Position numbers and translations under genes: made by a program
Notes under the pieces: model-generated
Databases searched by the model: none
The model's input: only the letters and a program-made list of their open reading frames with translations
What the model was told of the DNA's origin: nothing
Origin: UBA12481 sp942493265
GTDB lineage: Bacteria > Bacteroidota > Bacteroidia > Bacteroidales > UBA12481
NCBI GenBank assembly: GCA_942493265.1
Contig: OW818688.1
Location: 2,604,001-2,668,000, forward strand
Direction of reading: 5' to 3'
Length of the DNA stretch: 64,000 bases
Shown here: in pieces, positions 1 through 8,564 of the stretch
How the letters are laid out: each line of letters opens with the position of its first letter
Numbering within the stretch: position 1 is the stretch's first letter

Positions 1-1
1 G

Positions 2-799
2 TGGGATCTGAATAACGACAGCATATGGGATACGGAGTTTTGTGCATACCATTCCTTTATTACCCATTTCCCGGTGCCTGGCAGGCATCGGGTCAGGATG
101 GAGGTGAGAGACAGGAATGGTCTTACGGATCAGGCAACAGCAACAGTGACTTCCTTTGGAATCAATAATGACACCGCTCATATCACCGATCCCCGCGACG
201 GACAAACCTACCGGATTGTGAGAATTGCGGGTAATTGGTGGATGGCTGAAAATCTGAATTTCGGTACCATGATCCCTGCCGAGGATTCCTCAAAGGATAA
301 CGGCATATATGAGAAGTACTGCTACCTGAATGATCCTGAAATAAAAACAGAATCAGGTGGTTATTTCACTTTTTATCACTGGGATGAGGTAATTGATTAT
401 GATTATAAGGGCAGCCGGAGCTTGTGTCCGCCGGGCTGGAAATTGCCCGGAAGGATTGATTGGGACTCGCTCCTGATCCCGCTCATGGATCGCGGGCTGG
501 TTACTTATTTTGGTGAGGGAGGTTATTCCCGGCTGAACCTGCCCAGAATCGGTTTCCATGAGATGACAAAACCCTGGGTCATCATGGATACTTGTCCCTG
601 TACCTCATTCTGGATGTATTTCACCCGTGATTTTCAAAAGGATTTTTACCGCGGTTATACCCCCTGTCCATACGTATGGAGTTCTTCACCGATCAGAGAA
701 GGTACGCTGGAAAATTGCAGCCTGATACGGTATGTCAATGATTCTGTCAGAAGGAATGGTGCCGCCTTGCCGGTGAGGTGCATTAAAATCGACCAATAA
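2..799 (+). CDS. FISUMP-domain surface protein, 5' end missing
   Basis: The reading frame is open from the left edge of the window, so the start lies outside it. The first part resembles an Ig/PKD-like module ending in a conserved VRMEVRDRNG stretch. It is followed by a Fibrobacter succinogenes major paralogous (FISUMP) domain, recognised by WWMAENLNFGT, by SLCPPGWKLPG and by the terminal VRCIK. The domain is common in secreted or outer-surface proteins of Bacteroidota and Fibrobacterota, and its function is not established. The gene ends one base before the DUF4249 lipoprotein gene, so the two are probably co-transcribed. A GTG at 74 could be read as a start, but the coding signal clearly continues upstream of it. 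Confidence 0.8.
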   Translation, partial: WDLNNDSIWDTEFCAYHSFITHFPVPGRHRVRMEVRDRNGLTDQATATVTSFGINNDTAHITDPRDGQTYRIVRIAGNWWMAENLNFGTMIPAEDSSKDNGIYEKYCYLNDPEIKTESGGYFTFYHWDEVIDYDYKGSRSLCPPGWKLPGRIDWDSLLIPLMDRGLVTYFGEGGYSRLNLPRIGFHEMTKPWVIMDTCPCTSFWMYFTRDFQKDFYRGYTPCPYVWSSSPIREGTLENCSLIRYVNDSVRRNGAALPVRCIKIDQ

Positions 800-800
800 A

Positions 801-1727
801 ATGAAACCGTTAACCTCATTTGCTGGTATACTGCTGTCCGTTCTTTTCTTGAACGGTTGTGAAGAGGATGTGTACACCCCAACAGCCAAAAGTCCCTACC
901 CGGTGGTTTATTGTGTTATTAATAAGAACGATACTGCACATTACCTGCGACTTACGAAATCGTTTTCCGGTCCGGTGGATGCCACCATTATGGCGCAAAA
1001 TCCTGATTCCTTGTACTATAAGCATGCCCGGGTATATGCAGAAATGCTTGGTAAAACAGTGGAGATGTTGCCGACAAGGGAAATTCCAAGGGAACCCGGC
1101 GTTATGTTTTCCGATTATTCAATATTATACAAAACGACCTACCCTTTATGCCAGGACGTGACCATCCATATTTATCTGACAGATTATGGTACCGAGGTTA
1201 TCGGTGAAACATTCCTTTTGGATGACCCGGTTTTTTATGCACCGGATACTACTAAGAAAAAGGTGCTGAGCTTTTTTGAGCCCGAATATGTTACGATTCG
1301 CTGGAATGGACTTCAGGATGCTTGTCAAACCATCATCAGGTTTAAATATTTGGAAATAAGTGAATCAGAGATAGATTCCTGTCATCTCGACTGGACCAGG
1401 AAGAGTGCGGATTTTGCCATTTTGCCTGAGGATTTGCTGGATTATATCAATCATTGGATAAAGGATAATCCATCTGTGAGATATCGCAAAGTGGTCGGGT
1501 TTGATATTCTGGTGTCAACCGGCAATGAACAACTCTGGAACTATATGAAATACAAGGATTGGACCATTGATTATATCGAAAAGCCCTGGTCAAATGTGTA
1601 TAATGCCTACGGCCTGATTGCCAGCCGGGTGAATGGAGGTCTTTATGATTATTTACCCAATCAGAAGTTTTTGGATACACTGGCGAATACCGGATTGACC
1701 AAACATCTCAAATTTGTGACGTGGTAA
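801..1727 (+). CDS. DUF4249-family lipoprotein
   Basis: This 308-residue protein has a lipoprotein signal with a lipobox-like LFLNGC at about residues 15-20, followed by acidic residues as expected for Bacteroidota surface lipoproteins. The body matches the DUF4249 pattern: an early PVVYCVINKNDTAHYLRL strand, a segment introducing a beta-sandwich, and a C-terminal NAYGLIASR motif. The same pattern recurs in two genes at 30859 and 31890. DUF4249 proteins often lie next to TonB-dependent receptors, but none is visible here. The role is unknown; a surface-exposed or periplasmic binding role is inference. The 3' end overlaps the convergent gene at 1708 by 20 bases. Confidence 0.8.
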   Translation: MKPLTSFAGILLSVLFLNGCEEDVYTPTAKSPYPVVYCVINKNDTAHYLRLTKSFSGPVDATIMAQNPDSLYYKHARVYAEMLGKTVEMLPTREIPREPGVMFSDYSILYKTTYPLCQDVTIHIYLTDYGTEVIGETFLLDDPVFYAPDTTKKKVLSFFEPEYVTIRWNGLQDACQTIIRFKYLEISESEIDSCHLDWTRKSADFAILPEDLLDYINHWIKDNPSVRYRKVVGFDILVSTGNEQLWNYMKYKDWTIDYIEKPWSNVYNAYGLIASRVNGGLYDYLPNQKFLDTLANTGLTKHLKFVTW

Positions 1728-2547
1728 GGTCGGGCATTCGAAACTCAAATCCTGATTTGATGAGCTTTTTCGCCGATATTTCCGATCCTTCGAGAGTTAC
1801 CACAGCCATCTCTCCAAGCATAAGTTTCAGCAGGAATGACGGAACACCAATCGGGATAAACAGGCGATGCTTCTGTTTGGCTAAATACTTCATGAGCTGA
1901 CGGTTGGTGACAGGGTGGGGGGCAACGGCATTAAATGCACCCGTTAAGCCGGGATTTTGAAGGAGATGGAGGAATACTCCTGTCAGATCATCCAGGTGTA
2001 TCCACGGAAGCCATTGCTTGCCAGAGCCTAATGGAACAGAGACTCCAAATTTCAAAGGCATCATCAATTTTGGCAAGGCACCGCCCTTTTCACTGAAGAC
2101 CACCCCAATCCTGACTTTTACCACGCGAATACCAAGTGACTCAAATGAATCCGCGGCTGCTTCCCATTCCCGGCAAACTTTTGCTAGGAAATCATCACCG
2201 GAGGCATCTTCCTCGGTAAAAACATGATCTGTTGTTTTTGTGCCATAATAGCCTGAAGCAGAAGCGGATATAAGGGTATTAATACTATGGTTGCTGTTCT
2301 TGAGGATCTTACGTATGGAGTTCAGGGTATTTACCCGGCTGTCGATAATGCTTTTCTTCCGGGCGGTGGTCCAGCGTCCGGATGAAAGATTTTCCCCTGC
2401 GAGGTTGATGATGGCACTGACACCATGGAATGAATCAGCTGAATAGGGACGGCTCACGGCAAACGCATCATAACCGGCTGCTTTCAGCACCGGGATGAGT
2501 GCCTGGCCAACCAAACCCGTTCCACCCGTAATTGCTGTTTTACTCAT
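1708..2547 (-). CDS. TIGR01777-family NAD(P)-dependent epimerase (YfcH-like)
   Basis: A 279-residue short-chain dehydrogenase/reductase-fold protein. The N-terminal dinucleotide-binding motif TGGTGLVGQAL is at residues 7-17, followed by INLAGENL, the SASASGYYG segment that replaces the usual YxxxK region, and a C-terminal DUF1731-like tail. This arrangement identifies the TIGR01777/YfcH group of atypical epimerases, whose substrate is not known. It should be a soluble cytoplasmic protein. The gene converges on the DUF4249 gene with a 20-base overlap. A TATCTTTA box lies just upstream (2552-2559), but so close that the mapped start could be slightly too early. Confidence 0.85.
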   Translation of the reverse strand: MSKTAITGGTGLVGQALIPVLKAAGYDAFAVSRPYSADSFHGVSAIINLAGENLSSGRWTTARKKSIIDSRVNTLNSIRKILKNSNHSINTLISASASGYYGTKTTDHVFTEEDASGDDFLAKVCREWEAAADSFESLGIRVVKVRIGVVFSEKGGALPKLMMPLKFGVSVPLGSGKQWLPWIHLDDLTGVFLHLLQNPGLTGAFNAVAPHPVTNRQLMKYLAKQKHRLFIPIGVPSFLLKLMLGEMAVVTLEGSEISAKKLIKSGFEFRMPDLTTSQI

Positions 2548-2605
2548 AGCCTAAAGATAGTACCAATCAGTCAAAATTTGCACGTGGACGCTGTCTTAAA
2601 GAGGT

Positions 2606-2710
2606 ACGCGGATTAACGCGGATCCCTTCGGGAGCGCGGATTTTCGCGGATCTTTAAAATAAAAAAATCCGCGTTAATCCGCGTTGCGGAGCATCCGCGT
2701 TAATCCGCGT
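2606..2710. repeat. Cluster of 18-bp ACGCGGATTAACGCGGAT units
   Basis: Three perfect copies of an 18-base unit fill the space between two minus-strand genes: ACGCGGATTAACGCGGAT at 2606-2623 and its reverse complement at 2667-2684 and 2693-2710. A degenerate fourth copy lies at 2634-2651. Each unit contains CGCGGAT twice, and opposite copies can form long hairpins. This is a dispersed-repeat type rather than a simple terminator, although the hairpins could also stop transcription coming from the 2725-3918 gene. Confidence 0.8.
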
Positions 2711-2724
2711 GCTTCTTCAAGACA

Positions 2725-3918
2725 TTACCCCCTTGCCACAATTGCAGCCTTAAGCTGGTTCATGGCCCTGACGATCAGGCTTCGGGGGCACCCGAAATTC
2801 AGCCGCATATAACCCTCGCCGCCTTTACCAAACTGCGTTCCGCTGTTCAATCCCAACCCGGCATCCTGGATCATGAATTTGTTCAATGCCTCCTGGGTCA
2901 TGCCTAACTTACTGAAATCGAGCCAGGTCATGTAAGTGGCCTCGGGAACCATCATGCTGACCATGGGCAGCTCCGCACGCAGGAATTCTGCGATATAATC
3001 CAGATTGCCTTTCAAATAAATCATCAATTGATCGAGCCACTGGTCGCCCTCCTCATAAGCCGCCTCCAAAGCTTCAATACCAAACACATTTCCCATGCCG
3101 ATGTGGAGTGTATGTACCAGATCTTCATAAGTTTTGCGCTGTTCCGGATCCGGAATCACCACCACTGAGGTGCTCATGGCTGCCAGATTGAAGGTTTTCG
3201 ACGGGGCCATAGCTACCATGATCCGATGACGGTAATCTTCGGCAACCTTGAGTATGGGCGTATGTACATTCGGACTGAATACGAGGTCGCTGTGGATTTC
3301 ATCTGAAATGATCATAATGTCATGCTCCCTGCACACCGCCACCAATGCCGAAAGTTCATCCGGGGTCCAAACCGTGCCACCGGGATTGTGCGGACTCGAG
3401 AGGATCAGCATCCGGGCACGCGGGGTAATCTGACTCTTCAGCAGTTCGAGGTCGAAGGTGAAGCGGCCGTTATCATTTATCAGATGGTTGAGAACCAGTT
3501 TTCTGCCATGTCCTTCCACGCAAAAATAGAATGGATGGTAAACAGGTGGTGTGATGATTACTTCATCTTCAGGTTTTGTATAGGCCAATACTGCCACTGA
3601 AACCGCTGCCACGATCCCGGGCATGAAGGTCACCCAGGCGGGATCAATTTCCCAATTGTGGCGCCTTTTTACCCAGCCGGTGAACGATCCGGCAAATCGG
3701 GCACCCCGGTAGGTATAGCCCAAAATCGGATGTTCAAGTCGCCGGGCGATGCGATCCCTGATGACTTCAGGGGTTTCAAAATCCATATCGGCCACCCACA
3801 ACGGGATGATATCAGCCTTTCCAAACACTCTTTCCCGACCGTCCCACTTGATGCTGTCGGTACCGGTTCGATCAACAATCCGGTCAAAATCTTCCTGTGA
3901 GTATATCTTACCAGCCAT
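2725..3918 (-). CDS. patB: PatB/MalY-type PLP-dependent C-S lyase / aminotransferase
   Basis: A 397-residue fold-type I PLP enzyme of the MalY/PatB cystathionine beta-lyase group. Visible marks are PLWVADMDFETP near residue 40, the SSPHNPGGTVW loop near 170, DEIHSDL (the cofactor-binding Asp) and APSKTFNLA, whose Lys is the expected Schiff-base residue. Members cleave cystathionine or cysteine conjugates to pyruvate, ammonia and a thiol; some act as aminotransferases. The start overlaps the end of the upstream class IV aminotransferase by 11 bases, which indicates co-translation. The symbol reflects family membership; the substrate is not proven. Confidence 0.85.
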   Translation of the reverse strand: MAGKIYSQEDFDRIVDRTGTDSIKWDGRERVFGKADIIPLWVADMDFETPEVIRDRIARRLEHPILGYTYRGARFAGSFTGWVKRRHNWEIDPAWVTFMPGIVAAVSVAVLAYTKPEDEVIITPPVYHPFYFCVEGHGRKLVLNHLINDNGRFTFDLELLKSQITPRARMLILSSPHNPGGTVWTPDELSALVAVCREHDIMIISDEIHSDLVFSPNVHTPILKVAEDYRHRIMVAMAPSKTFNLAAMSTSVVVIPDPEQRKTYEDLVHTLHIGMGNVFGIEALEAAYEEGDQWLDQLMIYLKGNLDYIAEFLRAELPMVSMMVPEATYMTWLDFSKLGMTQEALNKFMIQDAGLGLNSGTQFGKGGEGYMRLNFGCPRSLIVRAMNQLKAAIVARG

Positions 3919-4714
3919 AATTATTGGGTCCTATTTCTTTTTCAACCATTTGATTGTAAACATGCTGCAAAAATATTGTGAGGGTTTTGTCTTCAGGCAG
4001 ATGGATGCCGTTCACCACGGCAATCGGCTGAACACCGGCTGAAGTGCCTGAAGTAAACATCTCATCCACTGTGCCCACTTCACTTTCGTGCAAGTATTTT
4101 TCGACTACCTTCAAATTCAGGATTGAAGCGGCATCGATTACTTTTTGCCGGGTAATTCCGGGTAAAACCGATGAAACCGGAGCTGTATACAGTACGGAAT
4201 CTTTCACGTAAAAATGATTGGTCCGCCCACCTTCTGTGATAAATCCCTCCTCATTAACCAACAGGACTTCGAAAACTCCCAGGTCCTTTAAGGCCTGATT
4301 GGTGCGGGCCCGCAAAGCAGCGTTCCATAATTTGATATTGGGGGTGTTGCGGATGGCGTGGAACGTTGCAACGGTCACACCTTCAGTTTGTTCCTTCTCC
4401 GTGGGATAGGTGTGGGGTATATATCCGATTTCGAGAATCGGCTCGGGCCACCAACTCAGACGGATTTTAATGTTACCGATCCTTTCCGGTTCGGTATCGA
4501 GTAGTTCAAGTAAATGATTTTCAAGCTGTTCGCGTGAATAGGGTTTGTCGAAACCCAGCAGCTCAATGGAATGAAACATCCGGTCGAGATGCTCCGCCAG
4601 AAACAGCGGTTTATGTTTATACACCCGGAAAACCTCATATACCATCGGTACCAGGGTGGGATCAGGATCTGTGAGGAATTCCTGCGGGTTCAATCGGCCA
4701 TTTTTCCAGTACAT
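3908..4714 (-). CDS. Class IV aminotransferase (branched-chain / aminodeoxychorismate lyase-like)
   Basis: A 268-residue fold-type IV PLP enzyme. It starts MYWKNGRLNPQEF, matching the usual N-terminus of the family. It carries the candidate catalytic Lys in NIKLWNAALRAR, the cofactor-binding EGFITEGGRTNHF segment and the phosphate-binding SVLPGITRQKVI. The family includes branched-chain and D-amino acid aminotransferases and PabC, and I cannot assign the substrate. An upstream ATG at 4741 would add nine residues and overlap priA by 17 bases; the 4714 start fits the family better. It sits in a minus-strand run priA, this gene, patB. Confidence 0.8.
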   Translation of the reverse strand: MYWKNGRLNPQEFLTDPDPTLVPMVYEVFRVYKHKPLFLAEHLDRMFHSIELLGFDKPYSREQLENHLLELLDTEPERIGNIKIRLSWWPEPILEIGYIPHTYPTEKEQTEGVTVATFHAIRNTPNIKLWNAALRARTNQALKDLGVFEVLLVNEEGFITEGGRTNHFYVKDSVLYTAPVSSVLPGITRQKVIDAASILNLKVVEKYLHESEVGTVDEMFTSGTSAGVQPIAVVNGIHLPEDKTLTIFLQHVYNQMVEKEIGPNNYGW

Positions 4715-4724
4715 ATTTTTTCTA

Positions 4725-6746
4725 TTAAAGGGGATCAACATCTGCCTGAATTACCAGGCTTGAGTAAGTCTTTTTATCGATGAAATTTTTAACCAGCGAA
4801 GCTATGGCCTTTTTTCGGATCAGCAGCTCAGGATTGCGTTCGAGTTTGATCAGGATGTTCTGAATATACTTTCCCTGGATCCGGCTCACTGCGGGGGCCT
4901 GCGGTCCCATAACCCTGCCTGGCAGCGCTTCCTTGAGTTCATCGGCCAGGTCATTGGCAGCCTGAGCAGCCACCTTAATATCAGCGTGTTTTATGTTGAA
5001 GCGGATGAGTCGTGTAAATGGTGGATATCCAAATTGCTGACGTTCAGTAAGTTCATTATAATAGAATCCTTCCAGATTATTCTCCATCACCTGCTGAATG
5101 ACCGGATGAGAAGGATCGGAGCACTGGATGACAACCGTGCCTTGGGTATCGCGTCGCCCGGCTCTTCCGCTCACCTGGGTCATCAGGTGAAAACTCCGTT
5201 CGTAGGAACGGAAATCGGGATAGTTGAGCAGCTGATCGGCATCCATGATTCCTACCAGCGAGACTTTGCTGAAATCCAGACCTTTGGATACCATTTGGGT
5301 ACCGATCAGGATATCGGTTTTCCCCAGTTCGAAATCGGTGAGTATCCGGCTGAAAGCAGCGGTCGACCGGGTACTGTCGAGATCCAGCCGGGCCAGCCGG
5401 GCATCCGGAAACAACAGTTGAAGGTCTTCCTCGATCCGCTCGGTACCCAGTCCGCGGGTGGTTAATCCGGTGGAAGAGCATGAGGGACAGCGTGATGGCA
5501 CGCTAATGGCATATCCGCAGTAGTGGCATTCAAGCTTGCTTTGCGACCGGTGCAGGGTTAAACTCACATCGCAATGCTGGCATTTTGGAATCCATTTACA
5601 CTCCTGGCACTCAATGTAGGGACTGTATCCGCGCCGGTTCTGGAAGAGGATTGCCTGTTCCTTTCGGACAAGGGTTTCATCTATAGCCTTGAGCATCAGT
5701 GGAGTAAAAGGACCCTGCATTTTCTTTCTCTTTTTGGCGTCACGTGAATCGGCCAACAGGATTTCCGGCCGGTCGATCCCTCCAAACCGTTCATTCAGTT
5801 CGTGCAGCTGATATTTCCCGGCATGCGCCTGCTGATAAGATTCTATGGAAGGGGTTGCGGTACCCATCAGTACCGGGCTTTTATGAATATTTCCCAGGAT
5901 GATGGCGACATCGCGTGCATGGTAGCGTGGCGCCGGATCCTGCTGTTTATAGGATTGTTCGTGCTCTTCGTCGATAATGATCAGTCCGAGGTTTTGGTAA
6001 GGCAGGAATACCGACGACCGCACACCGAGAATCAATTGTCCGGAACCATCGGGTCCAGCCAGTATCTGGTTCCATACTTTCAGCCGTCTGACCTGCGTAA
6101 ATCTGGAATGATAGACCAGAACGCGGTCGCCGAAAACGTTTTGCAGGCGAGAGATGATCTGGGTGGTGAGGGCAATCTCTGGCAGCAGGTACAGGATCTG
6201 CCTGTTTTGTTCCAGCTGTTCCTGTATCAGGTGGATATAGATTTCGGTTTTGCCGCTCGACGTGATGCCGTGCAGCAGGTGAACGTTTGTCCGGGCGAAT
6301 CCCGAGCGGATATCCTGCAGAATTTGCTGCTGCAAAGCGCTCAGTGGAACCAGGGTTACCGGTTCCAGGTTATCGGCTGAAGGTTTGGCTTTGCGGATGC
6401 GTTTGGGATCGCGGTCGTCGGCTTTAAGGAAGGCGGGCAGGGCGGCTTTCATGACTTCTCCCAGGGTACAGAGATAATAGCCGGCAATCCACTCCCACAA
6501 AGTAATTTGTTGTTCGAGGATGATCGGCTTTTCATCGATGATCCGGATAATTTCCCGGGCATCGAATGCCGGTTTTGTGAAATGAATACGCCAGATCAGC
6601 CCGGTAATGATTTTACTTTTCCCCAGATGGACCATCACCCTTTGTCCGGGTTTTGCGCCTTCACACAACTCCTCCGGCAGCCGGTAAGTGAGTGTTTCCG
6701 GCAGTGCCAGCGGAAGGAGAATATCAACGTATGTTTCCCGGGGCAT
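4725..6746 (-). CDS. priA: Primosomal protein N' (replication restart helicase PriA)
   Basis: A 673-residue superfamily 2 DNA helicase that reloads the replisome at stalled forks. The order is an N-terminal 3'-DNA-binding domain, the Walker A region GITSSGKTEIY, the Walker B IIIDEEHEQSYKQ, and the paired zinc sites CQECKWIPKCQHC and CHYCGYAISVPSRCPSC. Helicase motifs follow with GTQMVSKGLDF and QVSGRAGR. The start at MPRETYVDILLPL is preferred. The frame stays open for another 21 codons upstream, but those codons run through a palindromic repeat and are not conserved-looking. Length is a little below that of E. coli PriA. Confidence 0.95.
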   Translation of the reverse strand: MPRETYVDILLPLALPETLTYRLPEELCEGAKPGQRVMVHLGKSKIITGLIWRIHFTKPAFDAREIIRIIDEKPIILEQQITLWEWIAGYYLCTLGEVMKAALPAFLKADDRDPKRIRKAKPSADNLEPVTLVPLSALQQQILQDIRSGFARTNVHLLHGITSSGKTEIYIHLIQEQLEQNRQILYLLPEIALTTQIISRLQNVFGDRVLVYHSRFTQVRRLKVWNQILAGPDGSGQLILGVRSSVFLPYQNLGLIIIDEEHEQSYKQQDPAPRYHARDVAIILGNIHKSPVLMGTATPSIESYQQAHAGKYQLHELNERFGGIDRPEILLADSRDAKKRKKMQGPFTPLMLKAIDETLVRKEQAILFQNRRGYSPYIECQECKWIPKCQHCDVSLTLHRSQSKLECHYCGYAISVPSRCPSCSSTGLTTRGLGTERIEEDLQLLFPDARLARLDLDSTRSTAAFSRILTDFELGKTDILIGTQMVSKGLDFSKVSLVGIMDADQLLNYPDFRSYERSFHLMTQVSGRAGRRDTQGTVVIQCSDPSHPVIQQVMENNLEGFYYNELTERQQFGYPPFTRLIRFNIKHADIKVAAQAANDLADELKEALPGRVMGPQAPAVSRIQGKYIQNILIKLERNPELLIRKKAIASLVKNFIDKKTYSSLVIQADVDPL

Positions 6747-6768
6747 TATGTTATTTATCCAATTGCAT

Positions 6769-6795
6769 GTAGAGACGCATATATGCGTCTCCACC
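6769..6795 (+). repeat. GTAG-headed palindromic repeat (REP-like), copy 1
   Basis: GTAG at 6769-6772 runs straight into a 20-base perfect palindrome at 6772-6791 whose core is GACGCATATATGCGTC. It lies between the stop of pfkA and the start of priA. The same 16-base core occurs inside the flippase gene at 15866-15881. The layout (GTAG tetranucleotide at the foot of a palindrome) matches REP elements mobilised by REP-associated tyrosine transposases. Confidence 0.75.
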
Positions 6796-6816
6796 CTGTC
6801 CGGGAACAAATATAGC

Positions 6817-7791
6817 CTAGTGGGTCAGAATATCGGCTACGTCGAGCAGTATCTTATTCAGGTTTTTGCTTGCGTTGATGGTTTTGTTAAACGGTACATG
6901 AACGATATCGTGATTAACAAATCCCACCATGATGCTGCGCTGGTTGTCGATGAGGGCATCAACGGCAGCCACACCCAGACGGCTGGCGAGGAAACGGTCG
7001 AAAGCCGAAGGGGATCCACCGCGCTGCATATGTCCGAGAACGTTGGCCCGTACATCATACTGCGGATATTTCAGCGAGATCTGCTTGGCGATTTCTTCAG
7101 CGCCGCCAACATTATTCCCTTCAGCAACCAGAATGATGTTGCTTGATTTATTGCCCTGTCGCTCCAGATAGCCATGCAATGCTTCCTCCTGACCATCCAC
7201 TTCGGGGATCAGGATGGCTTCGGCACCGCAGGCGATACCCGAGTGAAGTGCGATAAAACCGGCACCACGGCCCATCACCTCAACAAAAAACATCCTGTCG
7301 TGGGCGCTGGCTGTGTCGCGGATTCGGTCGACCGCTTCAACCACCGTATTCAGGGCTGTATCATATCCGATCGTATAATCGGTTCCAAAAAGGTCATTAT
7401 CAATAGTTCCCGGTACACCGATAAATGGGATGTCGTATTCGCTGCTGAATATGCCGGCACCCTGAAAACTTCCGTCCCCGCCGATTACTATGCAGGCATT
7501 GATGCCGGCTCCCACGAGATTTCCATAAGCTTTACGGCGGCCTTCCGGGGTGCGGAATTCCTCACTGCGGGCAGTGCCGAGAATGGTTCCGCCGCGTTGA
7601 ATAATATTGCTGACATCGGTGGATATCATCGGAATAAAATCGCCTTCGATCATCCCTTTATATCCCTTACGTATACCGACTACTTCCAGATTATGATTCA
7701 GTGCAGCACGCACAACGGCGCGAATGGCTGCATTCATACCAGGGGCATCTCCTCCGGAGGTTAAAACCCCAACTTTCTTAATCATTGACAT
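6817..7791 (-). CDS. pfkA: ATP-dependent 6-phosphofructokinase
   Basis: A 324-residue PfkA that phosphorylates fructose 6-phosphate to fructose 1,6-bisphosphate in glycolysis. GVLTSGGDAPGMNAAIRA lies at the N-terminus, IGGDGSFQGA carries the ATP-type Gly (GGDG rather than the GGDD of pyrophosphate enzymes), PGTIDNDLFGTD holds the catalytic Asp, and EVMGRGAGFIA follows. The start at 7791 (MSMIKK) is chosen because the only longer start, a TTG at 7836, falls inside the promoter's -7 box. The gene has its own promoter at 7833-7841, and a palindromic repeat separates it from priA. Confidence 0.95.
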   Translation of the reverse strand: MSMIKKVGVLTSGGDAPGMNAAIRAVVRAALNHNLEVVGIRKGYKGMIEGDFIPMISTDVSNIIQRGGTILGTARSEEFRTPEGRRKAYGNLVGAGINACIVIGGDGSFQGAGIFSSEYDIPFIGVPGTIDNDLFGTDYTIGYDTALNTVVEAVDRIRDTASAHDRMFFVEVMGRGAGFIALHSGIACGAEAILIPEVDGQEEALHGYLERQGNKSSNIILVAEGNNVGGAEEIAKQISLKYPQYDVRANVLGHMQRGGSPSAFDRFLASRLGVAAVDALIDNQRSIMVGFVNHDIVHVPFNKTINASKNLNKILLDVADILTH

Positions 7792-7832
7792 ACAAATAGT
7801 TATAAAAACTTTCCTAAAAAAACAAAAACGCC

Positions 7833-7841
7833 GCAAAGATA
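7833..7841 (-). promoter_or_regulatory. Promoter -7 box of pfkA
   Basis: Read on the minus strand the site is TATCTTTGC, a match to the Bacteroidetes -7 consensus TAnnTTTG, about 40 bases before the pfkA start codon. No clear TTTG -33 element is seen at the expected distance. Confidence 0.6.
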
Positions 7842-7881
7842 GGGAATAAATTTGGGATTTTGAAAAAAAAGCGGTGGTGGT

Positions 7882-8562
7882 CTACAGACGCTCCTTTGCC
7901 AGCTTGAGTATGAAGGCGAGTTGCTCTTCTCTGGTCAGATTGGAGTTGTCGAGGAGGATGGCATCGTCGGCCTGGCGAAGGGGACTGATCTCGCGGGTGG
8001 AGTCGATGCGGTCGCGGTCGCGGATATTGCGCACAATATCTTCAATTTCAACAGGAACTCCTTTGGCCATCAATTCGTCATATCGCCGCTTAGCCCTGAT
8101 CTCGGGCGAAGCTGTCATGAAAATTTTCAGTTCGGCCTCGGGAAAAACCACGGTTCCGATATCCCTGCCGTCCATCACAATACCTTTTTCTTTGCCCATT
8201 TCGCGCTGCTGCCTCACAAGTGCTTCACGCACAAACCCGATGATACTCACCGGACTAACCAGGTTGGCCACTTCTGGACGACGGATTTCTTCTTCAATAT
8301 TCTCTCCGTTCAGAAAGGTTTCATGTTTCTGAAGGAGGGGATTAAAGACAAACCGGATATGGATCTGCCCGATCTGTGCCTGCAATTCCTTCTCGTTAAC
8401 CACTCCGCCGGGGGCGAGGTTGTTGCGCAGGCAAAATAATGTTACTGCCCGGTACATGGCACCGCTGTCAATATAGATATAGCCCAGATTTTTTGCAACT
8501 TCTTTGGCCACCGTGCTTTTTCCACAGGATGAATGTCCGTCAATAGCGATGATAATACTCAT
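7882..8562 (-). CDS. cmk: Cytidylate kinase
   Basis: A 226-residue (d)CMP kinase making CDP/dCDP from ATP. The N-terminal P-loop is AIDGHSSCGKST, followed by YIDSGAMYRAVTL, the nucleoside-binding GRDIGTVVFPEAELKIF and a C-terminal lid region with repeated arginines (RDRDRIDSTR). The ATG at 8562 is preferred over a TTG two codons upstream because it starts directly at the beta-strand MSIIIAIDG. It follows porQ with a two-base gap, so the two are one transcription unit; this porQ-cmk pairing recurs in Bacteroidota. Confidence 0.93.
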   Translation of the reverse strand: MSIIIAIDGHSSCGKSTVAKEVAKNLGYIYIDSGAMYRAVTLFCLRNNLAPGGVVNEKELQAQIGQIHIRFVFNPLLQKHETFLNGENIEEEIRRPEVANLVSPVSIIGFVREALVRQQREMGKEKGIVMDGRDIGTVVFPEAELKIFMTASPEIRAKRRYDELMAKGVPVEIEDIVRNIRDRDRIDSTREISPLRQADDAILLDNSNLTREEQLAFILKLAKERL

Positions 8563-8564
8563 AA

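Noticed and set aside
4986..5465. A 159-codon plus-strand frame inside priA.
   Set aside because: It is antisense to the conserved helicase and zinc-binding region and shows no family features.
6747..6809. A 21-codon N-terminal extension of priA.
   Set aside because: It is encoded mainly by a palindromic repeat and lies before the conserved MPRETYVDI start.
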